This document shows, one piece after another, positions 34,249 to 43,157 of a DNA stretch of 64,000 nucleotides. A program made the position numbers and the translations under genes. A model generated the notes under the pieces. That model was given only the letters and a program-made list of their open reading frames with translations, was not told the origin of the DNA and searched no databases. The DNA lies in NCBI GenBank assembly GCA_947502835.1, contig CANNBJ010000001.1:186001-250000 (forward strand), in the 5' to 3' direction. Origin of the DNA: Bdellovibrionales bacterium (GTDB lineage: Bacteria; Bdellovibrionota; UBA1018; CAIMNF01). Numbering within the stretch: position 1 is the first letter of the stretch; each line of letters starts with the position of its first letter.

Positions 34249-35418
34249 ATGTTTCGAGCCACTCTTGATCATCTTGTCTGCCTTTGTCAGGGGCAATTGT
34301 CCCTTGTCAGCGAGAGCGCTGAGAAGGGGAGCGGCCCGGTCGTTCCGGCCATGGCCACCATGCCCCGTGCATCAACGCATGCCGAGGAGGACATTCTGTA
34401 TGGCACTCTCCAGTGCGTGTCCTGTAAGGAACGCTTTCCGATTCTGGAGGGGGTGGCAATCGTGGTTCCGGATGTGCGGGGATACGTCCTTCATCATGCC
34501 AAAGGCATTTCAAAATCAGTTCCTGAGGAACGGATCCCGAAGGCCTATCGCAGGGAGTATCGAGCATACTTGGAGGAGCTTCGAACTCTCGAGGAGGAGC
34601 ATATCGAGGAAGATCTTGAGTCAGAGCGCGTGAATGCGCTCTATCTCATGAACCACTATATGCCAGCGTCCGAAATGATGACGGTGGCAGCGGCAAGTCC
34701 GTTGCTCAAGGAATGGATCGAGCGGTATTGGGATCAGGGACCGATGGAGTTGGTTGCAGGTTGGATTCCGGAAAAGGCGAGCGTGCTTGAGCTCGGATGC
34801 GGAGTCGGGGGGCTCTATCAGCGGCTCTGTCGGCGGCTGAATCATCGGCTCCCGGGAATATCGCCCGTGTATCTGGGGATGGACAGTTCCTTTCACAGTG
34901 TTCTGATCGCGCGACACTTGAATTTCGGAGGCCCTTTTGCAGGACGCCTTGCTCATCCCGCGGATTTGCTGTTTGGCAATTCCTCGCGCGGATTTCCCGA
35001 AGGAATTTCGTGGAAGATGCGTGCGGGTGATGGGGCGAACACCGCGGATTTCGTGGTTGCCGAGATTGATGCCTCCCCTGCAAAAAAAGAATCTTTCGAT
35101 GTCTCGGTTTCCTTGAATGCGATCGACATGCTCGAGGACCCGGAAACCCTCGTGTACGCTCAATCGCATTCCGTGAAACCGGGGGGAGATGTCATTCAAA
35201 GTGGTCCCTACATTTGGCACGAGAGGATCTCAAAGAAACTGAGAGGCCGACTCCCGAAAGGGATTGCCGATTCAGCTTCGGCGGTGGAGTGGCTTTATTC
35301 CAAGAACGGGCTCGAGATCACGAATCGCGAGCTGCATGTGCCCTGGCTGTTTTTCAAGCACCTAAGGCAAATCGAGCTTTATTCCGTGCATGCTTTCATT
35401 GCTCGGAAAGGGGCCTGA
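34249..35418 (+). CDS. Methyltransferase with N-terminal Trm112-like domain
   Basis: 389 residues. The first 80 are Trm112p-like: DHLVCLCQGQLSLV, then LQCVSCKERFPILEGVAIV, a small zinc-ribbon-like unit often fused to methyltransferases. Residues 160-389 form a class I SAM-binding domain with motif I VLELGCGVGGLY and a later acidic loop SLNAIDMLEDPET. Substrate unknown. The 163-bp gap upstream contains no other gene. It converges on the flavoprotein gene with six bases between. Confidence 0.85.
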   Translation: MFRATLDHLVCLCQGQLSLVSESAEKGSGPVVPAMATMPRASTHAEEDILYGTLQCVSCKERFPILEGVAIVVPDVRGYVLHHAKGISKSVPEERIPKAYRREYRAYLEELRTLEEEHIEEDLESERVNALYLMNHYMPASEMMTVAAASPLLKEWIERYWDQGPMELVAGWIPEKASVLELGCGVGGLYQRLCRRLNHRLPGISPVYLGMDSSFHSVLIARHLNFGGPFAGRLAHPADLLFGNSSRGFPEGISWKMRAGDGANTADFVVAEIDASPAKKESFDVSVSLNAIDMLEDPETLVYAQSHSVKPGGDVIQSGPYIWHERISKKLRGRLPKGIADSASAVEWLYSKNGLEITNRELHVPWLFFKHLRQIELYSVHAFIARKGA

Positions 35419-35424
35419 TTCAGA

Positions 35425-36624
35425 TCAGACGACGGCACCCGCTGCTGCCCCCGATGCCCAGGCCCATTGGAAGTTGTAGCCGCCAAGCCACCCGGTCACA
35501 TCCACAACCTCCCCGATGAAGTAGAGTCCTGGTACCTTTTTTGTTTCGAGGGTTTTCGAGGACAGCTCCTGGGTATCGACACCACCCCGGGTGACCTCCG
35601 CTTTTGAGTACCCCACGGTTTCCTTTGGAATGAAGGTCCAGGCTTTGAGCACGCCACAAAAGGACTTGAGTTCCTTTTCTGAGACATCCGGAAGGGGCCT
35701 TGGATCCGGGAAGTGGAGTTCACAAAATCGTTCCGCAAGTCGAGCGGGAAGAAGCTCCGAGAGAAGATTCTTTACGATGGATTTGTTCCCGGATTTTTTT
35801 TTCTGCAGGAACCACTCGAAAACCTCAAGCCCGGGCAAGAGATCGACTTTCACCGCATCCCCCGGATACCAATGCAGCGAGGCTTGAAGTGTGGCGGGGC
35901 CGCTGAGCCCGGCATGGGTGAACAGGATCGCTTCTCGAAAGATCTTACCCCTGACCTCGATGGTGGAGTCAAAGGAAAGTCCTGCGAGTCCCTGGAAGCG
36001 GATTTCGTCCTCACGGTTCAGAACAAATCCATCAAGAGCCGCTGCACGGTCCACAAGGGAAAGCCCGAATTGCTTTGCAACCTCGTAGCCGAAGCCTGTC
36101 GCACCGATTTTCGGAATCGACAGTCCGCCCGTTGCGACCACCAGGGATTCACATTCAAATTCGCCCGAGCTGGTGAACACCTTGAACCTGAGGGGTGCGC
36201 GTTCAGGCGAAAGAGGCTCGATCAGATTCACACGGGTCTCGAGTCGGAATTCCGCATTTGCACTTTTGCATTCATCCATCAAAAGGTCGACGATCTGCTG
36301 GGCGCTGCCGTCACAAAACTGCTGGCCGAGTTTTTTTTCGTGATATGCGATTCCGTGGTCATTGACGAGATCGATGAAGTCCTGCGGTGTGAAGCGGGCA
36401 AGCGCGGATTTGGCAAAATGCGGATTGTTGGAAACGTATTGGTTCGGAGATGCCCCGAGGTTGGTGAAGTTGCATCGCCCGCCACCCGAGATCAGGATCT
36501 TTCCGCCGACTTTCCTCGCGTGATCCAGAAGGATGACCTTTCGACCGCGTTTTCCGGCCTGGATCGCGCACATCATTCCTGCGCCGCCGGCACCAAGAAT
36601 CAAGACCTCCGTTTGGGTGGACAT
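35425..36624 (-). CDS. HI0933/BaiN-type FAD-dependent oxidoreductase
   Basis: 399 residues from ATG 36624, chosen because the Rossmann motif LILGAGGAGMM lies at the correct distance; the open frame further upstream overlaps udk. GGGRCNFTN and VVATGGLSIPKIGATGFGY are hallmarks of the HI0933 family, and the C-terminal YFIGEVVDVTGWLGGYNFQW is its FAD-proximal signature. Family members are flavoproteins of uncertain substrate. It is the last gene of the mmsA-urc-upp-udk operon, 19 bp after udk. Confidence 0.92.
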   Translation of the reverse strand: MSTQTEVLILGAGGAGMMCAIQAGKRGRKVILLDHARKVGGKILISGGGRCNFTNLGASPNQYVSNNPHFAKSALARFTPQDFIDLVNDHGIAYHEKKLGQQFCDGSAQQIVDLLMDECKSANAEFRLETRVNLIEPLSPERAPLRFKVFTSSGEFECESLVVATGGLSIPKIGATGFGYEVAKQFGLSLVDRAAALDGFVLNREDEIRFQGLAGLSFDSTIEVRGKIFREAILFTHAGLSGPATLQASLHWYPGDAVKVDLLPGLEVFEWFLQKKKSGNKSIVKNLLSELLPARLAERFCELHFPDPRPLPDVSEKELKSFCGVLKAWTFIPKETVGYSKAEVTRGGVDTQELSSKTLETKKVPGLYFIGEVVDVTGWLGGYNFQWAWASGAAAGAVV

Positions 36625-36643
36625 GGTGTGAATGTTCCTTTCC

Positions 36644-37285
36644 TCAAGCAAGTCTCGAGCGGCACAGCTCGAGGGTTTCGGCGAGAATGTCTTCTGTTTG
36701 GCCCAGATCCCGAACCACGGTGTGGGCGTGGATGCTTGTGGGATCCACAAATTCATCATGCATGGGTTTAACCTGTTTCAAGAACTGGTTTCGAACCCCC
36801 TCCGGTGTCCTTCCGCGTTCTTCCACATCCCGCCTGAGGCGTCGTTCGAATCGGAGTGCTTCGGGGGTATCAAAGAAGATCATGCGGTCGAACTGGGATC
36901 GCACGGGTTCCGGATGAAAAATCAAGATTCCATCGACAATGATGATCGGAGTCGGTTCGGCGTTGATGGTCTCGTTTGACCGGGTGTGGGTCACGAAATC
37001 ATAGATCGGGATCCTCGTGGGACGGCCGGTCTTCAATTCCGAGAGGCATCGAGCAAGCAACGGAAAGTCCAGGCTGTCGGGATGATCGAAGTTCACCGAG
37101 CCTCCATCGTGGTCAAAGCTATGGGACTGATCAATGTAGAAATTGTCCTGATAAATGAGCGTGGCAATCCCTGCTCCGAGTCGATCCTGGAGCGCGCGTG
37201 CAAAGTAGGTCTTTCCGGATCCCGATCCGCCGGCAATTCCAAGAATATATGGGTTATTTCGTCTGGTAGAGTCTGTCACCTGCAT
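36644..37285 (-). CDS. udk: Uridine kinase
   Basis: 213 residues from ATG 37285. P-loop GGSGSGKT at about 19-26, then YQDNFYIDQS and VNFDHPDSLDF, the substrate loops of uridine/cytidine kinases, and IIIVDGILIF. It phosphorylates uridine to UMP with ATP or GTP. The start overlaps the end of upp by 32 bases, so the two are translationally coupled. In this operon it would feed UMP, the entry compound of the URC route. Confidence 0.93.
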   Translation of the reverse strand: MQVTDSTRRNNPYILGIAGGSGSGKTYFARALQDRLGAGIATLIYQDNFYIDQSHSFDHDGGSVNFDHPDSLDFPLLARCLSELKTGRPTRIPIYDFVTHTRSNETINAEPTPIIIVDGILIFHPEPVRSQFDRMIFFDTPEALRFERRLRRDVEERGRTPEGVRNQFLKQVKPMHDEFVDPTSIHAHTVVRDLGQTEDILAETLELCRSRLA

Positions 37286-37880
37286 CTCCCAGACCGGGGA
37301 TGAGGTACCCCTGCTCATTCATTTGTTTCTCGACGTGAAGGGCATACACTTCCGCATCGGGGTGGAAGTGATTCAAGCGCTCGATCGCCTCTTCACTGAT
37401 CAGGATCGAAAGAATCCGGATCTTGCCCACCCGATAGCTTTTCAGGCGATCAATGGCCGCGATCATCGTGTCTGCCGTGGCAATGAGAGGATCACAAAGC
37501 AGGATTTCGCGATTTTGGATTTCTTGGGGAAGTTTGAAATAGTACTCGACGGTATTGTGGATGAACTTGTCCCGATAAATCCCGATGAATCCTGCAGATG
37601 CGATCGGAATCATGTCAAGGACCGCATCGAGCATCCCGTTTCCTGCACGGAGAATGGCAACTGCAACCGGTGCCTTCAGGATCCGGCTCACTTCGGTCCT
37701 GGCAAGCGGAGTCTCGATCGGTACCGACTCGAGTTCCGTCCAATCCCGCATGGCCTCATAGGCAAGGAGCTTTGAGATCTCGCGCGTCAGATCCCGGAAC
37801 TCTTGGGAGCGCGTATTCTTGTCACGAAGATAGCCAAGCTTGTGTTTCAGCAGGGGGTGATCAATGACCTTGATGCTCAT
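37254..37880 (-). CDS. upp: Uracil phosphoribosyltransferase (URC6-like)
   Basis: 208 residues aligned by eye along the full length of Upp: AILRAGNGMLDAVLDMIP, IGIYRD, and the C-terminal uracil-binding GYLIPGLGDAGDRLYQTK. The PRPP loop is DPLIATADTM rather than the usual DPMLATGGS, so the Gly-Gly pair is replaced. It converts uracil and PRPP to UMP. AAGGAAA precedes ATG 37880. It lies 30 bp after urc4 and overlaps udk, matching the URC pathway in which uracil is first made into UMP. Confidence 0.93.
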   Translation of the reverse strand: MSIKVIDHPLLKHKLGYLRDKNTRSQEFRDLTREISKLLAYEAMRDWTELESVPIETPLARTEVSRILKAPVAVAILRAGNGMLDAVLDMIPIASAGFIGIYRDKFIHNTVEYYFKLPQEIQNREILLCDPLIATADTMIAAIDRLKSYRVGKIRILSILISEEAIERLNHFHPDAEVYALHVEKQMNEQGYLIPGLGDAGDRLYQTK

Positions 37881-37910
37881 GGGTGTTTTCCTTTATCAGG
37901 GGTTGACTCT

Positions 37911-39071
37911 TTAAAAGACCGTTCCGTCGCTCTCGATGCGGATCGGGGGCTCGGTGGAGTTGCGTTTTAGTTTCGCGATCTTTCTCCCAGCCCACCAGGT
38001 ACCGCCTTCGAGCACCTTTGCAAGGGGAAACTCCTCGGGGGTTCGTCCGAGTTTCTTGCGGACATCACTCCCGATCAGGTCAAGAAGCGCAATGGTGAGG
38101 CCCCTCCATTCCAGGATCAGATCGGAGGAGGGCGGGTGAGCTGCTTCTCCCGCGGCTGGATTTTGAAACGTGATGAGTCCGCTGTCGATCATGAGTCCGC
38201 CGTTCCGGTACTCTGCAAGCCCCGTCAGTTCCGAGACTCCATGGATCTCAATGCCCGCCTCCATGAGGGGCTCAAGCAAGGAATAGGTCATCCACTGCGA
38301 GAGTTTGTGGAAGCCGATCAGTCCGAATCGTGAATGGTTCCAAATATCCCCGAGATTCACCCCTTCAAACTCGATTCTTCCGGGCCAGATCGGGCCAAGT
38401 GCTTGAAGAACCGTCTTCAGGACATCTTTCGCCGCAATCCGTTTTCCGTGGGATTCGATGAGGAAGTCCACCAGATTGCCGACGCGCCCGTGTTTGAAGT
38501 ACTTCTTGTTTTCCAAAACCCTTCCGAGTTGATTGAGAAGCGTGGTGCGGCCTTCGATTCCGATCAAAGGGTTTCCGGCCGAAACCTGGAACGCCGACTC
38601 GATGTCGGAGCGCGTGATTCTTTGAAGTCCATCGGCCGTGGATTGGAGCTTGCCTGTATTGAAAAAGTGAAAACTCGCGACCCCGAGTCCTTCGGAACGC
38701 GAAAAGGTCTGGCCTGTTTCAGACTCATGGTACTTCCAGCCCGCACCTGCGCCCGCATCCAGCAACACGGAGGGAATGACGAGGTCAAATTGAATCCGTG
38801 CCATTTCAATCGCATCGACCGTGGCATTTTTGTTTTTCAGCCAGCTCAGTCGATCCACCCCGCCGACCCGGAAATGCCCCCAGCGGGAATGAAAGGGGAT
38901 CTTGAGGTCAGGATAGTTCTCGCGGATCACTTCGAGCACGAAGTCGACGGTTTCGGGCAGGCGTTCCGGGTGAAACTGAAAGGAGGTCTCGCCCCGAAGA
39001 GTGGCCTCGAGAACTTTCTCGGCCCCTTCTCGAACAAATTCAGGTGACAGATAGTGGTCGAGCTTACTCAA
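37911..39071 (-). CDS. urc4: DUF1688 protein, uracil catabolism factor Urc4
   Basis: 386 residues matching DUF1688 end to end: FHSRWGHFRVGGVDRL, LDAGAGAGWKY, GLGVASFHFF, NPLIGIEGRTTLLNQLG, GVNLGDIW, and the late HKLSQWMTYSLLEP. Members are essential for the URC route of uracil degradation in the yeast Lachancea kluyveri, where Urc4 acts on the ring-opened product made after Urc1. The exact reaction is not established. It overlaps urc1 by eight bases and precedes upp by 30, which strongly supports the pathway call. Confidence 0.93.
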   Translation of the reverse strand: MSKLDHYLSPEFVREGAEKVLEATLRGETSFQFHPERLPETVDFVLEVIRENYPDLKIPFHSRWGHFRVGGVDRLSWLKNKNATVDAIEMARIQFDLVIPSVLLDAGAGAGWKYHESETGQTFSRSEGLGVASFHFFNTGKLQSTADGLQRITRSDIESAFQVSAGNPLIGIEGRTTLLNQLGRVLENKKYFKHGRVGNLVDFLIESHGKRIAAKDVLKTVLQALGPIWPGRIEFEGVNLGDIWNHSRFGLIGFHKLSQWMTYSLLEPLMEAGIEIHGVSELTGLAEYRNGGLMIDSGLITFQNPAAGEAAHPPSSDLILEWRGLTIALLDLIGSDVRKKLGRTPEEFPLAKVLEGGTWWAGRKIAKLKRNSTEPPIRIESDGTVF

Positions 39072-40317
39072 TGTTCCGTCCCTTCACCTTTTTCAGGTCC
39101 TCGACGGTTTTCTTTGGTTCGGTTGAAAAATATCCCGCCGCTTTTTTCGCTTCCATCTCGACGGATGCATCGGCAGGAATCAGTTCATCCGGGATGGAAA
39201 TCCTGTTGGTCACGCGGATGCCGCTCCCCACGATGGCATTGTATTTCATGTTGCTCATGGAGTGGAGGTTGTCGATTTTCCGGATCCCGAACAGGTGCAA
39301 GCAGTCTGGCATGAATTCCTGAAACCTCGCGTCCTCCACTCCCGCAACACACTCTGTTCGCTTGAAGTAGGTGGCCGCCGTATCACCGCCCTCCTGGCGC
39401 TTTCGGGCGTTATACACGAGGAACTTCGTCACTTCCCCGAGCGCCCGGCCTTCCTTGCGGTAGTAGGCGATGATCCCGACGCCTTTCCGCTGAGCGGTCC
39501 GTGCGGCATCTTCGATTCCGTACATCAGGTAGGGGCGGCAGGTGCAGATGTCGGATCCGAACACATCCGACCCGTTGCACTCGTCATGCACGCGACAGGT
39601 GAGTTCCACCGTTTCGTTTGCAAGGTCTTCGGGATTCCCGAAAATGTATACGGTCGTCGATCCGATGGGGGGAAGCCATACCTTGAGGTCAGGCCTTGTG
39701 ATCAGCTCAGGACACATCCCTCCCGACTCGTTGAAAAGGGTACGACGCAAAACTCCCTCATCGACATTCAAGCGCTTGGCCATTCCCGGCAGGTACCAAA
39801 CAGGTTCGATGGCGACTTTGGTGACCTTGATGTCGTAATTTTCCTTGATGATCTGGCCATCCGGTTTCAATCGCCCGGCTTTGATGGCGTCATGGATCTC
39901 GGGAATTTGCAAATGAGCCTGTGTCACTGCAATCGAAGGACGAATGTCATAGCCCCGATCAAAAAACGGTTTGAAATGAAGGGCAGGGTCGAGTCCCCAA
40001 GGGTCGAGGGTGACGATCTTTGTTGGATCATACCAGGATTCGTAGGGTCCGATCTTGACCGGGCTCTCCGTGTTGTGGAGATCCGGCCTGTGGGTTTGCG
40101 GAAACTTTCCCGAGGCAATGGAGAGCGCGCGGTAGACCGTGTAGCTCCCGGAATGGGTTCCGATCGCATTCCTTGCCCGCGGGTCCGTTTGCGAGGCCAC
40201 AACCGGGCCGCGCTTCGCAGGATCGCGGTCGCCCCAGGAAAGCGAAGGCGACTCTGGATACTTCAGGTTTGAATGGGTTGCGAGGATCACATGGCTTGAT
40301 CGTTCGAGTTTGTTCAT
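39064..40317 (-). CDS. urc1: GTP cyclohydrolase II-like protein Urc1
   Basis: 417 residues from ATG 40317. The C-terminal half is a GTP cyclohydrolase II (RibA) fold: CRVHDECNGSDVFGSDICTC contains the three zinc cysteines in the family spacing, and YYRKEGRALGEVTKFLVYN replaces the riboflavin-enzyme QEGRGIGL box. The long N-terminal extension (about 190 residues, with SHVILATHSN and GSYTVYRALSIASG) is typical of Urc1-type proteins rather than RibA. In the URC route it is proposed to open the uracil ring of a UMP-derived compound. Riboflavin synthesis genes are absent nearby, while urc4 overlaps by eight bases. Confidence 0.9.
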   Translation of the reverse strand: MNKLERSSHVILATHSNLKYPESPSLSWGDRDPAKRGPVVASQTDPRARNAIGTHSGSYTVYRALSIASGKFPQTHRPDLHNTESPVKIGPYESWYDPTKIVTLDPWGLDPALHFKPFFDRGYDIRPSIAVTQAHLQIPEIHDAIKAGRLKPDGQIIKENYDIKVTKVAIEPVWYLPGMAKRLNVDEGVLRRTLFNESGGMCPELITRPDLKVWLPPIGSTTVYIFGNPEDLANETVELTCRVHDECNGSDVFGSDICTCRPYLMYGIEDAARTAQRKGVGIIAYYRKEGRALGEVTKFLVYNARKRQEGGDTAATYFKRTECVAGVEDARFQEFMPDCLHLFGIRKIDNLHSMSNMKYNAIVGSGIRVTNRISIPDELIPADASVEMEAKKAAGYFSTEPKKTVEDLKKVKGRNIE

Positions 40318-40340
40318 GGTTACATTCCTTGCCTTTGGTC

Positions 40341-41816
40341 TCAGGACATCCAGTTTGAGTCCGATTGGACTTCCCACTTTGTCGTGATTTTCTTCACATC
40401 ACTCCAGAAATCAAGCGAATGGACACCGGTAATGTCGCCGTGTCCGAACTTTGAAGCCCGCACTCCGCCAAACGAAAAAGGCTCACGGGGCACAGGGACA
40501 CCCACGTTTACGCCCACCATTCCTGCCTTCGCCTCGCGGGTTACCCGATCGGCCAGTGCGCCGCTTGAGGTGAAAACGCTGCAGGCGTTGCCATAGGCTG
40601 ATGTTGCCTGGATTGCGAGTGCTTCGCTCAGATCCTTGCAGCGAATGATGCTGAGTACCGGGCCAAACAGTTCGGTCGTGTGCGCATCCGAGCCGGGCTT
40701 CACATGATCAAGGATTGTGGGTCCGATCCAGTTGCCGGATTGCATTTCGGCAGGAGCCGGGGTCTTTCTGCCATCGAGAATGACCTTGGCCCCCTCTCTT
40801 TCAGCCCGATCGATTGAGGAGCGCAGGAATTCCACTTGGGCTTTTGTGATGATGGCACCCATGTCGTCCCCGAGTTTCAGTGAGTGGGCGCGGGCCTTGA
40901 TTCGTTCGATGTGGGCATCAACATTTCCAACGGCGAGCAAGACGGAAGCTGCCATGCACCTTTGTCCTGCGCACCCCGTGAACGAATCCGAGATCCCGAT
41001 TCCGGAAAGTTCCGGATTGGCATCAGGAAGAAGAATGATGTGGTTCTTTGCGCCGCCCAGGGCAAGTACCCGTTTTCCAAGGCGAGTGCCGCGTTCGTAG
41101 ACAATGCGTGCCACTTTTGTGGAGCCCACAAACCCGATTGCCTGAATGATCGGATGATCGATCAGCGTCTCGACCGTTTTTGATCCACCGGGGAGCACCG
41201 TGAGCACCCCGGGCGGGAGTCCTGCATCGATGAGCGCATTCGCGATTCGAACGGAGGTAAGGGGTGTTTTGTCCGAGGGCTTCCAGACATAGGCATTTCC
41301 GAGTGCGATGGTGATTGGAATGGTCCACATCGGAACCATTGCCGGGAAGTTGAAGGGCGTGATGTTCAGGACCACCCCCAAAGGCTCCCGACGATATTCG
41401 CAGGTGACGCCGCGTGAAACCTCGAGCTTTCCATTCAGGTCCAGGTTCTGAATCGAAATCGCGAATTCAAGCACCTCGAGGCCCTTCAGGAGTCCGGCTT
41501 TTCCCTCTTCGAATGTTTTTCCGGATTCGCACGATTTCAGGTGCGAAATTTCATCAAGATCCCGGATCAGGATGTTGCGGAAGTTGAAGAGGATCTTTGA
41601 GCGCTCCTTGATCGGAAGTCTGGCCCATTCTTTCTGGGCGCTTGCCGCTGCCACGAGGGCTGTTTCGATCTGGGCTGAAGAGGGTTCTGAGGATTGACCG
41701 ATCAGGGATCCGTTGTACGGTGAGTGAATGGGGGTCTGTCCTGACTCGCCCATGACCCATTGGCCTGCAATCAAGCAATTTGCTTGAACTTGTGTCTTTG
41801 GAAGATTGGCTCTCAT
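40341..41816 (-). CDS. mmsA: Methylmalonate/malonate-semialdehyde dehydrogenase (CoA-acylating)
   Basis: 491 residues of the aldehyde dehydrogenase superfamily, MmsA group: NITPFNFPAMVPMWTIP, IQAIGFVGSTKVARIVYE, ALGGAKNHIILLPDA, and the active-site segment GCAGQRCMA with the catalytic Cys. Family enzymes make acetyl- or propionyl-CoA from malonate or methylmalonate semialdehyde with NAD and CoA. First gene of the operon, 23 bp before urc1. In the URC setting it would consume the three-carbon semialdehyde left after urea release, an inference from context. Generic aldehyde dehydrogenase is the alternative. Confidence 0.9.
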   Translation of the reverse strand: MRANLPKTQVQANCLIAGQWVMGESGQTPIHSPYNGSLIGQSSEPSSAQIETALVAAASAQKEWARLPIKERSKILFNFRNILIRDLDEISHLKSCESGKTFEEGKAGLLKGLEVLEFAISIQNLDLNGKLEVSRGVTCEYRREPLGVVLNITPFNFPAMVPMWTIPITIALGNAYVWKPSDKTPLTSVRIANALIDAGLPPGVLTVLPGGSKTVETLIDHPIIQAIGFVGSTKVARIVYERGTRLGKRVLALGGAKNHIILLPDANPELSGIGISDSFTGCAGQRCMAASVLLAVGNVDAHIERIKARAHSLKLGDDMGAIITKAQVEFLRSSIDRAEREGAKVILDGRKTPAPAEMQSGNWIGPTILDHVKPGSDAHTTELFGPVLSIIRCKDLSEALAIQATSAYGNACSVFTSSGALADRVTREAKAGMVGVNVGVPVPREPFSFGGVRASKFGHGDITGVHSLDFWSDVKKITTKWEVQSDSNWMS

Positions 41817-41880
41817 AGGGGGACCACTCTATCCGATCACAAGGGTTTTCGCCAATATTTGAATCCGCTCCGGGGGTGCC

Positions 41881-42636
41881 TCAACTGCGCATTGCAGCTT
41901 TGATGAATTTCAGGATGTAGGCATAGGTTGAAAACAGGCTCCACAGGAGACCCTCGCGGCCGTTCATGAAGTTCATCTGCAAAATGTAGAATTGAATGAA
42001 TTTCGCTGGAAAAAGAGCAGCACGAAAAAATGCCGCGGGAGTCGAGGTTCTTGTGCGCAGGGATTCGGCGGCGAGAGAAGTGTAGCGGTTCATCTTTCTG
42101 AAATACCCGGGAAGATCTGGATAGCTGTAGTGAAGGATGTGATGTTTTGTTATGGTTTCCAGCGGTTTTTGGATGACCACTTTTTCATGAACCGAGGCGC
42201 GGTCGAAGTCGCCGGCCGAGCGTTTGAAGATCCGGAGAACCCGCACCCTGCTTTCGCGTCCGTACCGGAAGATCCGGCCGAGGAAGACCAGTCTTGAGCG
42301 GATCCAGATCGAATTCAGTTCGGGAGTTTGGGTGAGAAGTGTGATCTCCGCAGCGAGTTCCGGTGTCACCCATTCATCCGCGTCAAGGTTGAACACCCAG
42401 TCGTTTTTGGCAAGGCTTGCCGCGTACGACTTTTGGGCTCCGAACTGATCGAAGGAACGATCCGCCACCACACACCCGAGGGAGCGTGCGTACTCTGCGG
42501 AACCATCCGTGCTGCCGCTGTCGACCACGATGATCTCGTCACAGAAGGAAAGGGAGGGCAGCGAGCGCTCAAGGTTCTTTCGCTCATTCAATACGATCAT
42601 GATCGCACTGACGTTTACGGGGGTTGCTGGCTTCAC
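41881..42636 (-). CDS. Family-2 glycosyltransferase (WaaE-like)
   Basis: 251 residues. N-terminal GT2 domain with SAIMIVLNERKNLER, IIVVDSGSTDGS and the DXD-like LDADEW (about 82-87). The C-terminal part has the WaaE/KdtX-like HEKVVI segment and a hydrophobic end. Such enzymes add a hexose to the lipopolysaccharide inner core, so this is probably a core or related glycan transferase in the cytoplasmic membrane. It stands alone between mmsA and a small exported protein. Confidence 0.9.
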   Translation of the reverse strand: MKPATPVNVSAIMIVLNERKNLERSLPSLSFCDEIIVVDSGSTDGSAEYARSLGCVVADRSFDQFGAQKSYAASLAKNDWVFNLDADEWVTPELAAEITLLTQTPELNSIWIRSRLVFLGRIFRYGRESRVRVLRIFKRSAGDFDRASVHEKVVIQKPLETITKHHILHYSYPDLPGYFRKMNRYTSLAAESLRTRTSTPAAFFRAALFPAKFIQFYILQMNFMNGREGLLWSLFSTYAYILKFIKAAMRS

Positions 42637-42712
42637 GGGTTTGAGCCTAACGGAGGCCTAGGTGTGCGGTCAACACGTTCCCGGGGGCGAGGAGTCCGGG
42701 GCCGTAGGGGCC

Positions 42713-43087
42713 TCAGTAGGAATCGGGATCGGAATGGACCCGCTTCTTCTTTTTATGTTTCTTCTTTTGCTTCTTTTTCGCCTTGGCTTTTGCTTTTGAT
42801 TTGGCCTTCTGTTTCGAATCGAGGGAGGCGAGCTTTCGTTGGACCTTCATCTGCCCTTTTTCGATTTTCGCGAGTTGCCCTTTGATTTTCTGGCACCTTC
42901 CGAGTTGAACCTCGGCCTTCTCGGGATAGCCGAGCCCGGAGAGACGTTTCACCTCGGATTGGCATTTCTTCAGGTCCGACCGAAGACTCTTGCTCCGGTT
43001 CGGCAACGACTTGGCCTCTCCCCAGATCGGCACCAGCAATCCAAGCATCAAGACCATCAGGGTTTTCCATCGCATCGGACTCTTCAT
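42713..43087 (-). CDS. Small exported protein with poly-lysine tail
   Basis: 124 residues from ATG 43087 (GGAGAAG upstream). Signal peptide with cleavage near GEA-KS. The mature part has two cysteines and ends in a strongly basic tail of about 25 residues made almost only of Lys, Ala and Ser, before RVHSDPDSY. Such tails bind nucleic acid, acidic glycans or lipopolysaccharide non-specifically. No family known to me. Confidence 0.72.
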   Translation of the reverse strand: MKSPMRWKTLMVLMLGLLVPIWGEAKSLPNRSKSLRSDLKKCQSEVKRLSGLGYPEKAEVQLGRCQKIKGQLAKIEKGQMKVQRKLASLDSKQKAKSKAKAKAKKKQKKKHKKKKRVHSDPDSY

Positions 43088-43157
43088 GTTACTTCTCCTA
43101 TTACGTTCCAGATTCAATTGTGTTCTTTCGCTGTTTGATCGCTTCGGCCTGAATTCC

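Noticed and set aside
39064-40317. Riboflavin GTP cyclohydrolase II (RibA)
   Set aside because: The catalytic QEGRGIGL box is changed, there is a long N-terminal extension, and the gene overlaps urc4. Urc1 fits better.
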